From an uncultured Bacillota bacterium (GTDB lineage Bacteria > Bacillota > Clostridia > Christensenellales > Borkfalkiaceae), in the NCBI GenBank assembly GCA_949297575.1, contig CASFTB010000019.1, forward strand, positions 1-41,957: a DNA stretch of 41,957 nucleotides, read 5' to 3'. Numbering within the stretch: position 1 is the stretch's first letter; the number at the start of each line of letters is the position of its first letter. Both the position numbers and the translations under genes were made by a program. Positions 8,052 through 16,735 of this stretch are shown here, one piece after another. Below the pieces are notes generated by a model, which saw only the letters and a list, made by a program, of their open reading frames with translations, made no database searches and was not told the DNA's origin.

Positions 8052-11000
8052 TCATTCAACAGTTACTTCTCCGGCATGATATGTGGTAAACCATTCTCTC
8101 GCCGTTTCGATAACAGGCGTATTACTGTTTGAGTAATAAGTTTGTGTCGAATTGTTCCTATATGAAACATCTGCTTGTGCCCCGTCTGCGAGAACATCAC
8201 CATATGTTACGGAGACGGTTGTATTTATCGCATTGGTATCAGAACTTTCAGTTGAGAACGTCCCCTTAGATATCTGTATAGAAGGCGTTTCTTCAATCTC
8301 CAAAGCCGCCCTCTCATTGAGAGCACTAAAAGTACCGCCACTGATGTTCAGACGTGTAGCTCCCTCGCCGTACCAAATACCGTCCTTATTACCTTCATAC
8401 GTGCCGCTGTAAATGGTTATGATTGAGGAAGCAACACTGCTCGGATACTTTTCAACGGTGATCGCGGCGGCGTTTCCTTTCAATTTTGGAGCAGTATAGG
8501 ACGTATCGGCTCCGCCTTGGTCTCCGCCAAAATAGACATCGACATTCTGATACACGGCGACGCCCGCAGTACCGTTGACAGTAAATTCCCCGGAATAAAT
8601 ATTCGCGGTGGCACGGGAAGCCGTCCCCATGACAAACGCGCCACTCCCTGCTGCAAGACCCGTTGCATTCGGATCACCAAATGTACCGCCATAAATATTG
8701 ACGGTGCCGCCATACAGTTTGAAACCGTAGGATGCCGCCGCACCGGGCATCGTATATTGCATACCGTTCCCTTCATTTGTACCGTAGACGTCCGCGCCGA
8801 TAAAAATCCCTTCGTAAATATTGACAACGCCGTTACCGACGAGAATGCCGTTACCCATCTTAGCTTCAAATGTACCGGCATAAATAGTCAAACTCGCCGA
8901 AGATGTACTGCCGCTTTCGCCGACCTGAACAGCATGCCCGCCCGTACGGGGCAATTTATATGCCCAGTTACTATGATCACCGATACCGTCGCCAAAATAA
9001 ATATGATTTCCTCCAAACACTGTATTACCGTTTGATGTAATGGTCAAATCTTCATTGGCAGAGTTCTCTTCCCCGAGCCTCACTGTACCTCCCCCAACAT
9101 AAAGTCCACCGCCGCCGCCTTTGTCTTGACCAAGGATGCTTTCAATGTTTCCCTTCAAAAGGAGTACTTTTGTATCGGAGTTACCCTGTTCAACACGAAC
9201 GGCATAGCTCTTGATCTTAAAAGTAGCATACGTGGCTCCATTCTGTTCATCATTCGCCACGCCCGTATGCGTCACGTTGAAGGTGCCGTTTGCCGTGAGC
9301 GAGCCGCCGTTGACATAGACGCCGTTGTACTTGTTGATCACGGTGGCTGCCGTCGTACCGGGCGGGTCGACCCAGTTCCAGCCATCATCGATCGCGCTCG
9401 TGATATCGACGGTAACGCCGCTGTTCAGGGTGAGCGTGCCGCCCTCGACATATACGGCCGTGCCGCGCCCGGTATTTACCTTCAAGGAAGAGGCAGCGTC
9501 CGAGCCGAAGATGACGTTGCCTTTGCGGGCGGTGATGCCGAGGCCGTCGCTGACGATGTTTGCATTTCCGCCGATGGTGACGGGGCCGCCCTCCGTGCTG
9601 ATCGCCGTGCTGGAAAGCGTGTTTCCGCGGCCGGTGAACACGCGGTCGGCTCCATTCCCCTGTGAGACGACGATATCCAGCGCGCCGCCGATGGTGACCG
9701 CATCGCTCGTATCGGTGGACGCCGCGAGGATGCCCGCGGAATACTGCCCGTAGACCGCCGCAAATACATTTTGCAGGCCGATCTTGCCGCCGCCCGAATA
9801 GACGCCGTACCCGTACGCCGTTTCTGAGCGCTTGACGCGGTCTTCATCCAAAAGGTCGGTGATCTTTCCGCTTGCGTCTGTGCCGTAACTTCCGATATCC
9901 CGGAACTGCGTAGTGCCCGCTTTGTAACCGCTCGCCTGCGCGCCGGTGACGACGACGAGCTTGCCGTCCGCATCCTGCGTGATGGAACCGCTTTTAACGT
10001 AGACGCCGCTGACGGAGTTGCCCGCCGCGATGACGAGCACGTTGCCGAGCTCGACGCTCGAACTGCCCGCCGCGTCCATATAGATGCCTGCGCCGTTGAG
10101 CGCGCTATAGGAGGCAGTACCTGATGAAACGCCGTTCTGCCCGACAAAGACCTGTGCGGCAGCCATTTTGACGGTCGCGTTTTCGTTGCCGTCCGTTTGC
10201 GCATAGACGCCGTAGCAGCCCACGGCGGAGTCGAGATAGAAATAGCTGTAGGTGTTGGTATCGAGGGCGTTCTCGATCGCCTCGCCGCCCGCGCCGCCGA
10301 CGTTGACGGTGCCCCGCGCGACGGAGATGCCGCGGCTGTGTTCGCCCGGAAGGGTGAACACGCAGCCGTTTGCCGTGACGGTGCCCGCATCAGAATTGAT
10401 GCCGTAGTTGTTCTCGCCGCCGCCTGCAAAGGTGAAATCTGCATTGGTGACGGTGACGGTGCCCTCCGAGGAGGTGCCTGCCGTCGACGAGATGCCGTTC
10501 ATGTAAGAGCCTTGCATGAAGAAGGCGATGCGCGCGTCCTCCGTTCCCTCGACGTCGAGCGTGCCGCCGGAAATGGCGATGGCGGAGCCGTTGTCGCCCC
10601 CCTGTGCCGCGGCGGTATAGGCGGAGGCGTCCTTGGTGAAGGTGCCGCCGCGCACGTACATTTCGCCGCCCGAAACGCGGATGGTATCGCCTGCGGCGGA
10701 ATAGAAGTCTCCTCCGCGCACGCCGAGGTATTCGTCCTCCGAGCGTGTTTCGGCATAGGCGATGTTGACGCAGATGCCGTACTCGTGCGCTTCAAACACC
10801 GTGCCGCTGCTGACGGACATGTACCCGCCCGAAGCGTACACGCAGTAGGTGCTGTCGTTGCCGAAGTACGAGACGTACTCGCCCCCGCGGGCGTAGAGGT
10901 CTCCGCTGTTCATCTGAATGGCGGCAAAGGTGTTGCCGGACGCCTGAGACGTGCCCTTCACCGTATTGTAGCCGTAAACGGTGACGGCGACCTCATTCCC

Positions 11001-11933
11001 CCCGCTTGCTTGAGCGCTGTACTCCGTGACCACGCCGTCTGCATCCGTGTCCTCGTACAGGGTATAGCTGTAATAGAAGTCTGCACTGCCCGCGCCGACG
11101 GTGCTGTTCTGCACGTTCGCGCTTTCGACGGCGAAGTAGAGGTAGGTATCCGCCGTTATATAGTTTTTACTGTTTGCGGTGGCGAGGGAAATGCCGACTT
11201 CGCCAAAGTACATATTGCCGTTGACGGTCGCCTTCTTTTCCCCCTCGCCGGGGGCGGTGACGGTCGGGATGATGACGGGGAGGTCGGAGACCGCCGTCAC
11301 TTCGCTATACGAGCCGCCGCCGCGCACAAACAGGGAGCCGCTTGTCGTTTCCGTAAAACCGCCCGCCTCCGAAGCGCTCCAGCTTTCGCCGCTGCCGCTC
11401 GCATATTCGGAGGGGTGTTCGGCGTCGCCGCTCTGCGCGGACATGCTGGCTCCGTCGCGCGGGCCGCTCTCGAAGAGACCCGCCGCCACGGTGAGCGTGC
11501 CGCCGTTGATGCGCAGCACGCTGCCGACGGGGTTATAGAACCCGCCGCCGCCCTTGCTGTCTACAATGGTCAGGCGGACGCCCTCGGTGACGTTGAGCAT
11601 GGGGTCGCGGTTGTTGCGCTGCAGCTCGTGGCCGTTGAGGTCGATGGTGAGGTCTGAGTTGACGTCTGAAACGCCGCCCGTGATGATGATGGTGTTATCG
11701 GCATCCTCGGAGACCTGGATGTTGCTGTACCCGTTTTCGATGGCGGTGAAAAATTCGTCTGCGGTGGAAACTTCCACCTCGTTGGAGACGGTGTACTCGA
11801 TGTCGCTGCCGTATTCGCTCTCCGATTCGTGCTCGCCGGAATAGCGCGCGCGGGTGAGCGAAAAGGTCATCAGCGTGACGATGAGCAGGCAGACGAGCAC
11901 GCTGAGGATGATCGTGCGCCTCTTTTCGGTCAT
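8052..11933 (-). CDS. Large secreted beta-helix-like protein with SipW-type signal
   Basis: 1293 residues. The N-terminus has a hydrophobic segment (about 8-27) ending in SLTRARYSGE, like the short signal-anchor cut by SipW peptidases (compare FARY in TasA). The rest is rich in G, T, S, N, V and Y and contains dozens of imperfect repeats such as INGGTLTV, ISGGTLDVEG and VNGGSLTANG, the rung pattern of a right-handed beta-helix adhesin. No LPxTG, C-terminal helix or S-layer domain is visible, so attachment is unexplained. The start overlaps the previous gene by four bases (ATGA). The part encoded below about 9245 (C-terminal ~400 residues) has clearly lower GC than the rest: line 8221-8280 is 22/60 GC, line 10501-10560 is 36/60. 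Last gene of the operon. Confidence 0.8.
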   Translation of the reverse strand: MTEKRRTIILSVLVCLLIVTLMTFSLTRARYSGEHESESEYGSDIEYTVSNEVEVSTADEFFTAIENGYSNIQVSEDADNTIIITGGVSDVNSDLTIDLNGHELQRNNRDPMLNVTEGVRLTIVDSKGGGGFYNPVGSVLRINGGTLTVAAGLFESGPRDGASMSAQSGDAEHPSEYASGSGESWSASEAGGFTETTSGSLFVRGGGSYSEVTAVSDLPVIIPTVTAPGEGEKKATVNGNMYFGEVGISLATANSKNYITADTYLYFAVESANVQNSTVGAGSADFYYSYTLYEDTDADGVVTEYSAQASGGNEVAVTVYGYNTVKGTSQASGNTFAAIQMNSGDLYARGGEYVSYFGNDSTYCVYASGGYMSVSSGTVFEAHEYGICVNIAYAETRSEDEYLGVRGGDFYSAAGDTIRVSGGEMYVRGGTFTKDASAYTAAAQGGDNGSAIAISGGTLDVEGTEDARIAFFMQGSYMNGISSTAGTSSEGTVTVTNADFTFAGGGENNYGINSDAGTVTANGCVFTLPGEHSRGISVARGTVNVGGAGGEAIENALDTNTYSYFYLDSAVGCYGVYAQTDGNENATVKMAAAQVFVGQNGVSSGTASYSALNGAGIYMDAAGSSSVELGNVLVIAAGNSVSGVYVKSGSITQDADGKLVVVTGAQASGYKAGTTQFRDIGSYGTDASGKITDLLDEDRVKRSETAYGYGVYSGGGKIGLQNVFAAVYGQYSAGILAASTDTSDAVTIGGALDIVVSQGNGADRVFTGRGNTLSSTAISTEGGPVTIGGNANIVSDGLGITARKGNVIFGSDAASSLKVNTGRGTAVYVEGGTLTLNSGVTVDITSAIDDGWNWVDPPGTTAATVINKYNGVYVNGGSLTANGTFNVTHTGVANDEQNGATYATFKIKSYAVRVEQGNSDTKVLLLKGNIESILGQDKGGGGGLYVGGGTVRLGEENSANEDLTITSNGNTVFGGNHIYFGDGIGDHSNWAYKLPRTGGHAVQVGESGSTSSASLTIYAGTFEAKMGNGILVGNGVVNIYEGIFIGADVYGTNEGNGMQYTMPGAAASYGFKLYGGTVNIYGGTFGDPNATGLAAGSGAFVMGTASRATANIYSGEFTVNGTAGVAVYQNVDVYFGGDQGGADTSYTAPKLKGNAAAITVEKYPSSVASSIITIYSGTYEGNKDGIWYGEGATRLNISGGTFSALNERAALEIEETPSIQISKGTFSTESSDTNAINTTVSVTYGDVLADGAQADVSYRNNSTQTYYSNSNTPVIETAREWFTTYHAGEVTVE

Positions 11934-13375
11934 ACGCTCACCTCCCCTTCCGCGCCCGTAACGGGCGACTGCGACGCCTGCACGAAGATCGCCGTCAGGC
12001 GCGTCGGATAGCTTTTGCTCAGAGAGACGGACATCTGATACTTCTCGTCCGACTCTCCATACACCGCATGGTGCGGATTGTCCGGCACCCCGCTGAAAGA
12101 GATATAATAGGCGCCCGCCGTGCCGTTTAAGTTGGTGCAGATGCCGTACAAGCTCTGCGCCTCATCGATATCGGCGGGGGCAGAGGCCTCCGTGCCGCTC
12201 ATATCCGCATAAAAGTTTTCAATGGGATGTACGTAGTTGACCGCGCCCTCGCTGATGGGCGCCACGTGCGAGAAGGAGAGCGACGCCGTACCCGTATATT
12301 GGTTGCCCGCCTCGTCTATGCCGTACGATTTGGTCACGCGCACCGTCGTCGAGGTCTTGCGGTCTGTCCCTTCCAAAGTATAGGTCTGCGCTTTCACGTC
12401 GAAGTGGTAGCCGAGCACCTTTGCCCCGCTGAATTGCATGACGGAGCCGCCCGCCGCGGGCGTTTGCAGGTAGCCATCCGTTTCATTCCATTCGATGTTG
12501 AAGTCGCTGTCCTGCTGCGGGATCGCCTCGGTGAGGGTGATGTAGAGCACGAAGGTCCTTTCCTGCGCAGCTCCGCCCGTAAAGCGCATCTCTTCGGGGA
12601 GGGTGATGTCTATGGCGTAGTAATCCGTCTCCTTTTCGAGGTCGATGAAGAGCTGCGGCTGCAGGTCGGTGAGGAGGGTACCAGCGCCGCCCGTGCTGCC
12701 CATGCCCGTGGGGACGCCGCGCTGGAAGCCGACGGAGTACTGCACCGTCTGGCTGAACGCGGAGACGGTGACGGTGTTGCCCTGCCCGTCCTCATCCTTC
12801 GCCTGCGCGACGAGGCTGCCGCTGCCCTCGTGCAGAGAGCCGGTGACGGTCAGCTGCTCATCCTCTGACGCGAGGGCGGAATAATCTCTCGATTTTACCG
12901 TTTCCCACGTGCCGCCGTCCTTAAGTTTGAACAGATCGGCAAGGACGTACTGGGGCGTGACGGCGGTGCCGGTGGCGCCCTCCTGCACCTGTTCGACCTG
13001 CAGGGCGAGATTCTGCGCAAGTTCCGCAGGGACATAGAGGCGGATGGAGCCCTGCAAGTCGAGCGCGTTGATGCGCTGCACGCCGTTTTCCCCCTCTTCG
13101 AAGTTGCGCATGACATAGCGCACCGTGCGCGGGGTGCCCACGGCCTTGTTCTCTTCGCTCGACAGCCAGAAAGCGGTGTTGGGGAAGTTCGTCGCGGAAA
13201 TGTTGTCTATCTCGTAAGAGGCGATATACGGCACGAGCGAGGAAGCTACGTCTCCGCTCGTCGAAGAAGAATAGCGCGAAAAAGTGACCCCCGTAAACAG
13301 CACACTTACGGCGAGCAGGCAACAGAGATAGGACAAGATGGGTATTTTCTTAATTTTGTTGCTGTTCTCGTTCAT
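11930..13375 (-). CDS. Secreted protein with SipW-type signal, TasA-locus associated
   Basis: 481 residues. The N-terminal hydrophobic segment (about 13-33) ends GVTFSRYSSSTSGD, the SipW-dependent pattern also seen in the 1293- and 233-residue proteins. The remainder is a beta-rich extracytoplasmic region with no membrane helix, ending SPVTGAEGEVSV. I chose the second ATG (MNENSNK) over one three codons earlier because AAGGAATGGG is then correctly spaced; both overlap the end of sipW. No named domain recognised. Its place between a dedicated SipW and the beta-helix protein suggests a structural or adaptor part of the same surface assembly. Confidence 0.75.
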   Translation of the reverse strand: MNENSNKIKKIPILSYLCCLLAVSVLFTGVTFSRYSSSTSGDVASSLVPYIASYEIDNISATNFPNTAFWLSSEENKAVGTPRTVRYVMRNFEEGENGVQRINALDLQGSIRLYVPAELAQNLALQVEQVQEGATGTAVTPQYVLADLFKLKDGGTWETVKSRDYSALASEDEQLTVTGSLHEGSGSLVAQAKDEDGQGNTVTVSAFSQTVQYSVGFQRGVPTGMGSTGGAGTLLTDLQPQLFIDLEKETDYYAIDITLPEEMRFTGGAAQERTFVLYITLTEAIPQQDSDFNIEWNETDGYLQTPAAGGSVMQFSGAKVLGYHFDVKAQTYTLEGTDRKTSTTVRVTKSYGIDEAGNQYTGTASLSFSHVAPISEGAVNYVHPIENFYADMSGTEASAPADIDEAQSLYGICTNLNGTAGAYYISFSGVPDNPHHAVYGESDEKYQMSVSLSKSYPTRLTAIFVQASQSPVTGAEGEVSV

Positions 13376-13895
13376 TTTTCCCATTCCTTTTCCGCCCGGA
13401 AGAGAGGTCTATCGCCAGCCACAGGACGACGCCTGCGGCGAGTACGGCGAAAAACCCGCCCGGGCTCTGCAAAAAGCGCACCGCCGAGCCTACCCCGCCC
13501 AGCGAATACACAACTTTTCCTACCACGGCGGAGGGGGGCACGGTGAACGCGTCCTGCGCGTTGTTCGCATCCCCTTTCGTCGCATAGCCCGCCCCGGAGG
13601 CGAGCACGATGCGGTGGGTGACGTATTCCCCCCGCGAAGCGTCGTAAAACATGATGACGTCGCCGACGGCGTACTCCTCTTCCGCATGGGTGACGATGAG
13701 GTCGTTGACGGAGAGGGCGGGTTCCATGCTGCCGGAGACCACCACCGAAAAGGCGTAGCCGAACGCGGTCGGCCGTTCCTGCCCCAAGGCGTAGCGCGCG
13801 ATGAGCATCCACGCGTTATAGGCGAGCAGCACGGCCAGGAGCAGGACGAGCAGCCCCTTCACCGCCCAACCGAGCGCCGCGAGGACTTTACGCAT
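13350..13895 (-). CDS. sipW: Signal peptidase I, SipW/ER type
   Basis: 181-residue membrane serine peptidase. A hydrophobic helix (about 13-33) is followed by the catalytic box VSGSMEP with Ser56, YVTHRIV with His94 replacing the lysine of ordinary bacterial signal peptidases, and the KGDANN box (Asp109). A second hydrophobic helix (about 146-164) is near the C-terminus. The Ser/His arrangement defines the SipW/archaeal/ER type, which in Bacillus processes TasA and TapA. The start overlaps the upstream gene by eight bases and the end overlaps the downstream gene by 26, so translation is tightly coupled to its presumed substrates. Confidence 0.92.
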   Translation of the reverse strand: MRKVLAALGWAVKGLLVLLLAVLLAYNAWMLIARYALGQERPTAFGYAFSVVVSGSMEPALSVNDLIVTHAEEEYAVGDVIMFYDASRGEYVTHRIVLASGAGYATKGDANNAQDAFTVPPSAVVGKVVYSLGGVGSAVRFLQSPGGFFAVLAAGVVLWLAIDLSSGRKRNGKNEREQQQN

Positions 13896-15489
13896 CTTCC
13901 CCTTCCGTGCCGACGGAGGCCGTATAGGAGATGTGCAGGGTGTACGTCGCGCCGTTTTCGCCGGCGGCGGTGTCTGCGGCGTCGTTGTCCTGCCAGTACC
14001 ATTCGATGCTGAACACGGAGGAAGAGCCCGCCTCGACGGTCATGCCGCCGATGCCCAGCTCCTGCACGGAGACGTAGCCGTCCGTGCCCGAAATGTACAC
14101 GCCGTCTCTCTTCAAACGGTACACGAGCCCGATGCCGTAGACGTTGTCTTCACTGAATTCGAGGGAGAACGTGAGGGCGTTTTCGTTTCTGTTTTCAAAG
14201 GCAAAGATGTAGCTGCCCTCCATGCCGGGCGCGATGACGGTGTCGCCGAAGCGCTCGTTGAGGAATATGGGCAGGTTTTCGGTATCCTCCCACGAGGTGC
14301 CGTCTTCGCCCGCGACGAACACGAACTCTGCCGTGCCGCCGTCCGAACGGGTCAGAAAGTAGGCGCTGAGGATGACGGATACGAGCGTGAGCGCCGCGAG
14401 AAGGATGATGAGCAGCAGCGGCCACAGCCTGATGCGGCGGATGGTCGCGATGTACTTGTTGGCGAGGGTGAGGATATTGTCGTTGGCGTCGACGTAGCCG
14501 GCGCGCGCGGCGGTGCCGTCGTAGAAGAAGACGTTTGTCTCCTCCTTGCGGAAGGCGCCGACCTCTTCTTCCTCGCCGTCGTACCAGACGGAGGCGCGCA
14601 GGGTGCCGATGCGGTTGCCCTCGCGGTCGTAGACGCGGCCGCGGGTGGGGAGCTTCACGTCGAGCGCGCCCGGTTCGCCGGGCTCCACCTCCTCTGCGGG
14701 GGCGGGCACGGTTATGTAGCGGATCTCGGGCTCGGCGGCGGCGACCTCCGCAGCGGCGGGCACTTCGCGGTCGACGTACACGATCTGCGGTTCGGCGGGC
14801 ACCTCGACCTCGCGGTCGACGTACACGACTTTCGGCTTTTTGCGCGTCTTTTTAAAGACGCCCGCCTGATCCTTGGGCACGTACGTTTCGTCCGGCACGT
14901 AGCCGTTGGCGCGCATGACCTCGTCGATGAGGTCGAGGGCGTGCTTTACCTGCCTGTCGGAAGAGAGCTTGATCATGAAGGGCGTCTTTGCATAGCGCGC
15001 TACTTCGGAATAGTCCTTATGATGGTACTTCTGTTCGCTGTACAGCTTGGGGTCGAGCGCCAGAAAGAGGCGCAGGTACCCGCCGACGAGCGCGAGCTTG
15101 GCATAGACCGACCTGCCGACGCCGAACGTCTCGCAGCTGCCCGTGATGCGGGCGCGGATGGGCTTTTTGCGCTTATCCGTCGGTTTATAGCTCAGAAATG
15201 CGTTTTTGACGGCGTCGTAACGGCGGCCGTTGACATAGCCGGCATCCCCCATGCGGACGGCAAATTTGGGCGCCTTGCCCGTGACTGCCGCGGGCAGGCG
15301 GTGCCTGATCTGCGGTGCGGGCTCTCCTTCCGGCGAGCCTGCGGAGGGGTCGCCCTCCGCGGGCGCGGAAGGGCCGGGCCCTGCCCCTGCGGGCATGCCC
15401 TCGGAGGAGATCTCCTGCGGCGCGAGGGGCTCTGTGCCCTCGGCGGGGAGTTCCTCGCCCTGCAATTTTTCGAAGTCTTTTTCTGACAT
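13888..15489 (-). CDS. Bitopic protein: cytoplasmic LALDP domain, TM helix, extracellular TasA-like domain
   Basis: 533 residues with an unusual layout. Residues 1-70: acidic, proline-rich, disordered. Residues 80-192: a compact domain with FLSYKP, IRARITGSCETF, LALDP (143-147), YAKTPFMIKL and HALDLIDEVM. It is shared with the protein at 18465 and, as I recall, with many uncharacterised clostridial proteins. Residues 221-275: a low-complexity linker repeating VYVDREV. Residues 355-378: a single membrane helix preceded by RRIR, so N-terminus inside. Residues 385-533: an outer beta-rich domain with APGMEGSYIFAFENRN and FSIEWYWQDND, resembling TasA/camelysin domains. No SipW-type cut site follows the helix, so it should stay anchored. 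AGGGA lies about nine bases before the ATG. Confidence 0.78.
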   Translation of the reverse strand: MSEKDFEKLQGEELPAEGTEPLAPQEISSEGMPAGAGPGPSAPAEGDPSAGSPEGEPAPQIRHRLPAAVTGKAPKFAVRMGDAGYVNGRRYDAVKNAFLSYKPTDKRKKPIRARITGSCETFGVGRSVYAKLALVGGYLRLFLALDPKLYSEQKYHHKDYSEVARYAKTPFMIKLSSDRQVKHALDLIDEVMRANGYVPDETYVPKDQAGVFKKTRKKPKVVYVDREVEVPAEPQIVYVDREVPAAAEVAAAEPEIRYITVPAPAEEVEPGEPGALDVKLPTRGRVYDREGNRIGTLRASVWYDGEEEEVGAFRKEETNVFFYDGTAARAGYVDANDNILTLANKYIATIRRIRLWPLLLIILLAALTLVSVILSAYFLTRSDGGTAEFVFVAGEDGTSWEDTENLPIFLNERFGDTVIAPGMEGSYIFAFENRNENALTFSLEFSEDNVYGIGLVYRLKRDGVYISGTDGYVSVQELGIGGMTVEAGSSSVFSIEWYWQDNDAADTAAGENGATYTLHISYTASVGTEGEDA

Positions 15490-15762
15490 TTTATTCAGTC
15501 CCTGCTTTTTCTCACAACGCGGGCGAAACGCCCGCTGCAAAAAACTGCCCTGCCGCCGCACATGCTTCTACCCGTCTGCATGCGCGGCAGAGCGCCGGGG
15601 AGGGGCAAACTGCCCTGCCTTCCCCCTGAAGTTCGCCTTGCCACACACCCACACGCTGCGCGGCGCGGCTCTCGCTTCCGGCGCGGCCGCTGCGGCGGCC
15701 CGCCGGAAAAGCCGGTTTTCCCTCCCCCGCCAAAGCGGGAGAGGGGGTGGAGTTAAAAAGAG
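15490..15762. repeat. Spacer with mRNA hairpin after the TasA-like gene
   Basis: No gene seen. At 15721-15744, 19 bases after the TasA-like stop, is a hairpin that pairs fully only as minus-strand RNA (CCTCTCCCGC, loop TTTG, GCGGGGGAGG, one G-U pair). There is no strong T-run after it, so it may be a partial terminator or 3' stabiliser raising subunit mRNA over the downstream genes. A small hairpin GCGGGCG-TTT-CGCCCGC lies near 15520. Confidence 0.5.
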
Positions 15763-16464
15763 TTAGTCGCCGCTTACAGTACTGGAAATCGTTTCACCCT
15801 GTACTGCCGTGAATTCGATATCCGCGGCAATAGAAGCCACATTTTTACCGATCCAAGTGTCCTTCACGTCTTCATTCCCACCATTCGTGGTAGAAGAACC
15901 ATATGCAGTCGTCCAAGTCGCCTGCGCGAAGATATACAGAACACCGTTGGTTTTTGCTAAGCTGAACTGCGCTCCATCTGTCAAAGAAGATGTCGCATCT
16001 CCAGGAGTGGCACTGGTCGTGCTGTAAAAGAAATCGATATCGACAACATCCAGAATGTCGCTTTCGGCATTGATCCCGCTTTTAACAGCATCGGTGCTGA
16101 GTGTCTCCCAAGTACCGCTGTTGTATGTAATAGTCGTCGCCGCGATATCGATCGTCACCTGGGCGTCCACATCCCCTTTGTTCGTGATGGTCGCAACAAG
16201 AACTCTTTCAGAAGCATTCGCCACATCCTCAGCGTCCTCCGACCATCCCGTATGCGAAGGAGAGAGAGCGGTAAATTCAACCTCCGTCGACCCATCGCCG
16301 AAAGATACATCCCACTTCGCAACACCCGTGGTAGCCGAACCGTCTCCGCCGCTCGTGTAACGCGCGAAGGTGCTGCCCAGGAAGCAGCAGCTGATCAGCG
16401 TCAGTGCAACCAAAGCGATAAACAGCGTTTTGCCGATGCCGCGCTTTTTGGTTTCGTTTGTCAT
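15763..16464 (-). CDS. TasA/camelysin-like SipW-dependent surface subunit
   Basis: 233 residues. The signal segment (about 12-31) ends GSTFARYTSGGDGSATTGVAKWDVSF, the classical TasA/camelysin start, followed by a single beta-sandwich-like domain with ATITNKGDVDAQVTIDI. ATG at 16462-16464 has GAGGAGA six bases upstream; a GTG five codons earlier would overlap that ribosome site. By TasA analogy it would be the repeating fibre or major surface subunit. GC is well below the flanking genes (27/60 in line 15841-15900 against 46/60 in line 14641-14700), which suggests recent exchange or strong selection for different codons. It sits between the two sipW genes. Confidence 0.85.
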   Translation of the reverse strand: MTNETKKRGIGKTLFIALVALTLISCCFLGSTFARYTSGGDGSATTGVAKWDVSFGDGSTEVEFTALSPSHTGWSEDAEDVANASERVLVATITNKGDVDAQVTIDIAATTITYNSGTWETLSTDAVKSGINAESDILDVVDIDFFYSTTSATPGDATSSLTDGAQFSLAKTNGVLYIFAQATWTTAYGSSTTNGGNEDVKDTWIGKNVASIAADIEFTAVQGETISSTVSGD

Positions 16465-16675
16465 CTTTTTTCTCCTCACAAAAATTTTTTATGTAATTGC
16501 GGCGAAGTGTGTGGTCCATCGCCGTTTTTACCGGAATTTTTTATCGACACAGCGGCCGCGGGGCCATTCGCTCGGCGGGGGGCCGCTCTGTAAACGTATG
16601 CGAAACGATATGCCGATTATTCTCTCTTATCGCCCGCCCCCTCGCAGAGAGGGCTTTGCCGAAAAAGCCGTACTG

Positions 16676-16698
16676 CTCTTCGGCATGCTGCCGAAGAG
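16676..16698. other. Perfect hairpin between sipW-2 and the TasA-like gene
   Basis: CTCTTCGGCA, loop TGC, TGCCGAAGAG: a perfect 10-bp stem in the 271-base gap. There is no T-run on the minus strand immediately after it. It could stop a share of transcripts or be an RNA processing site. I found no clear separate promoter in this gap. Confidence 0.4.
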
Positions 16699-16735
16699 AA
16701 AGGGGTGTCCCTTTCGCCCGACGAAAAAAACGGAA

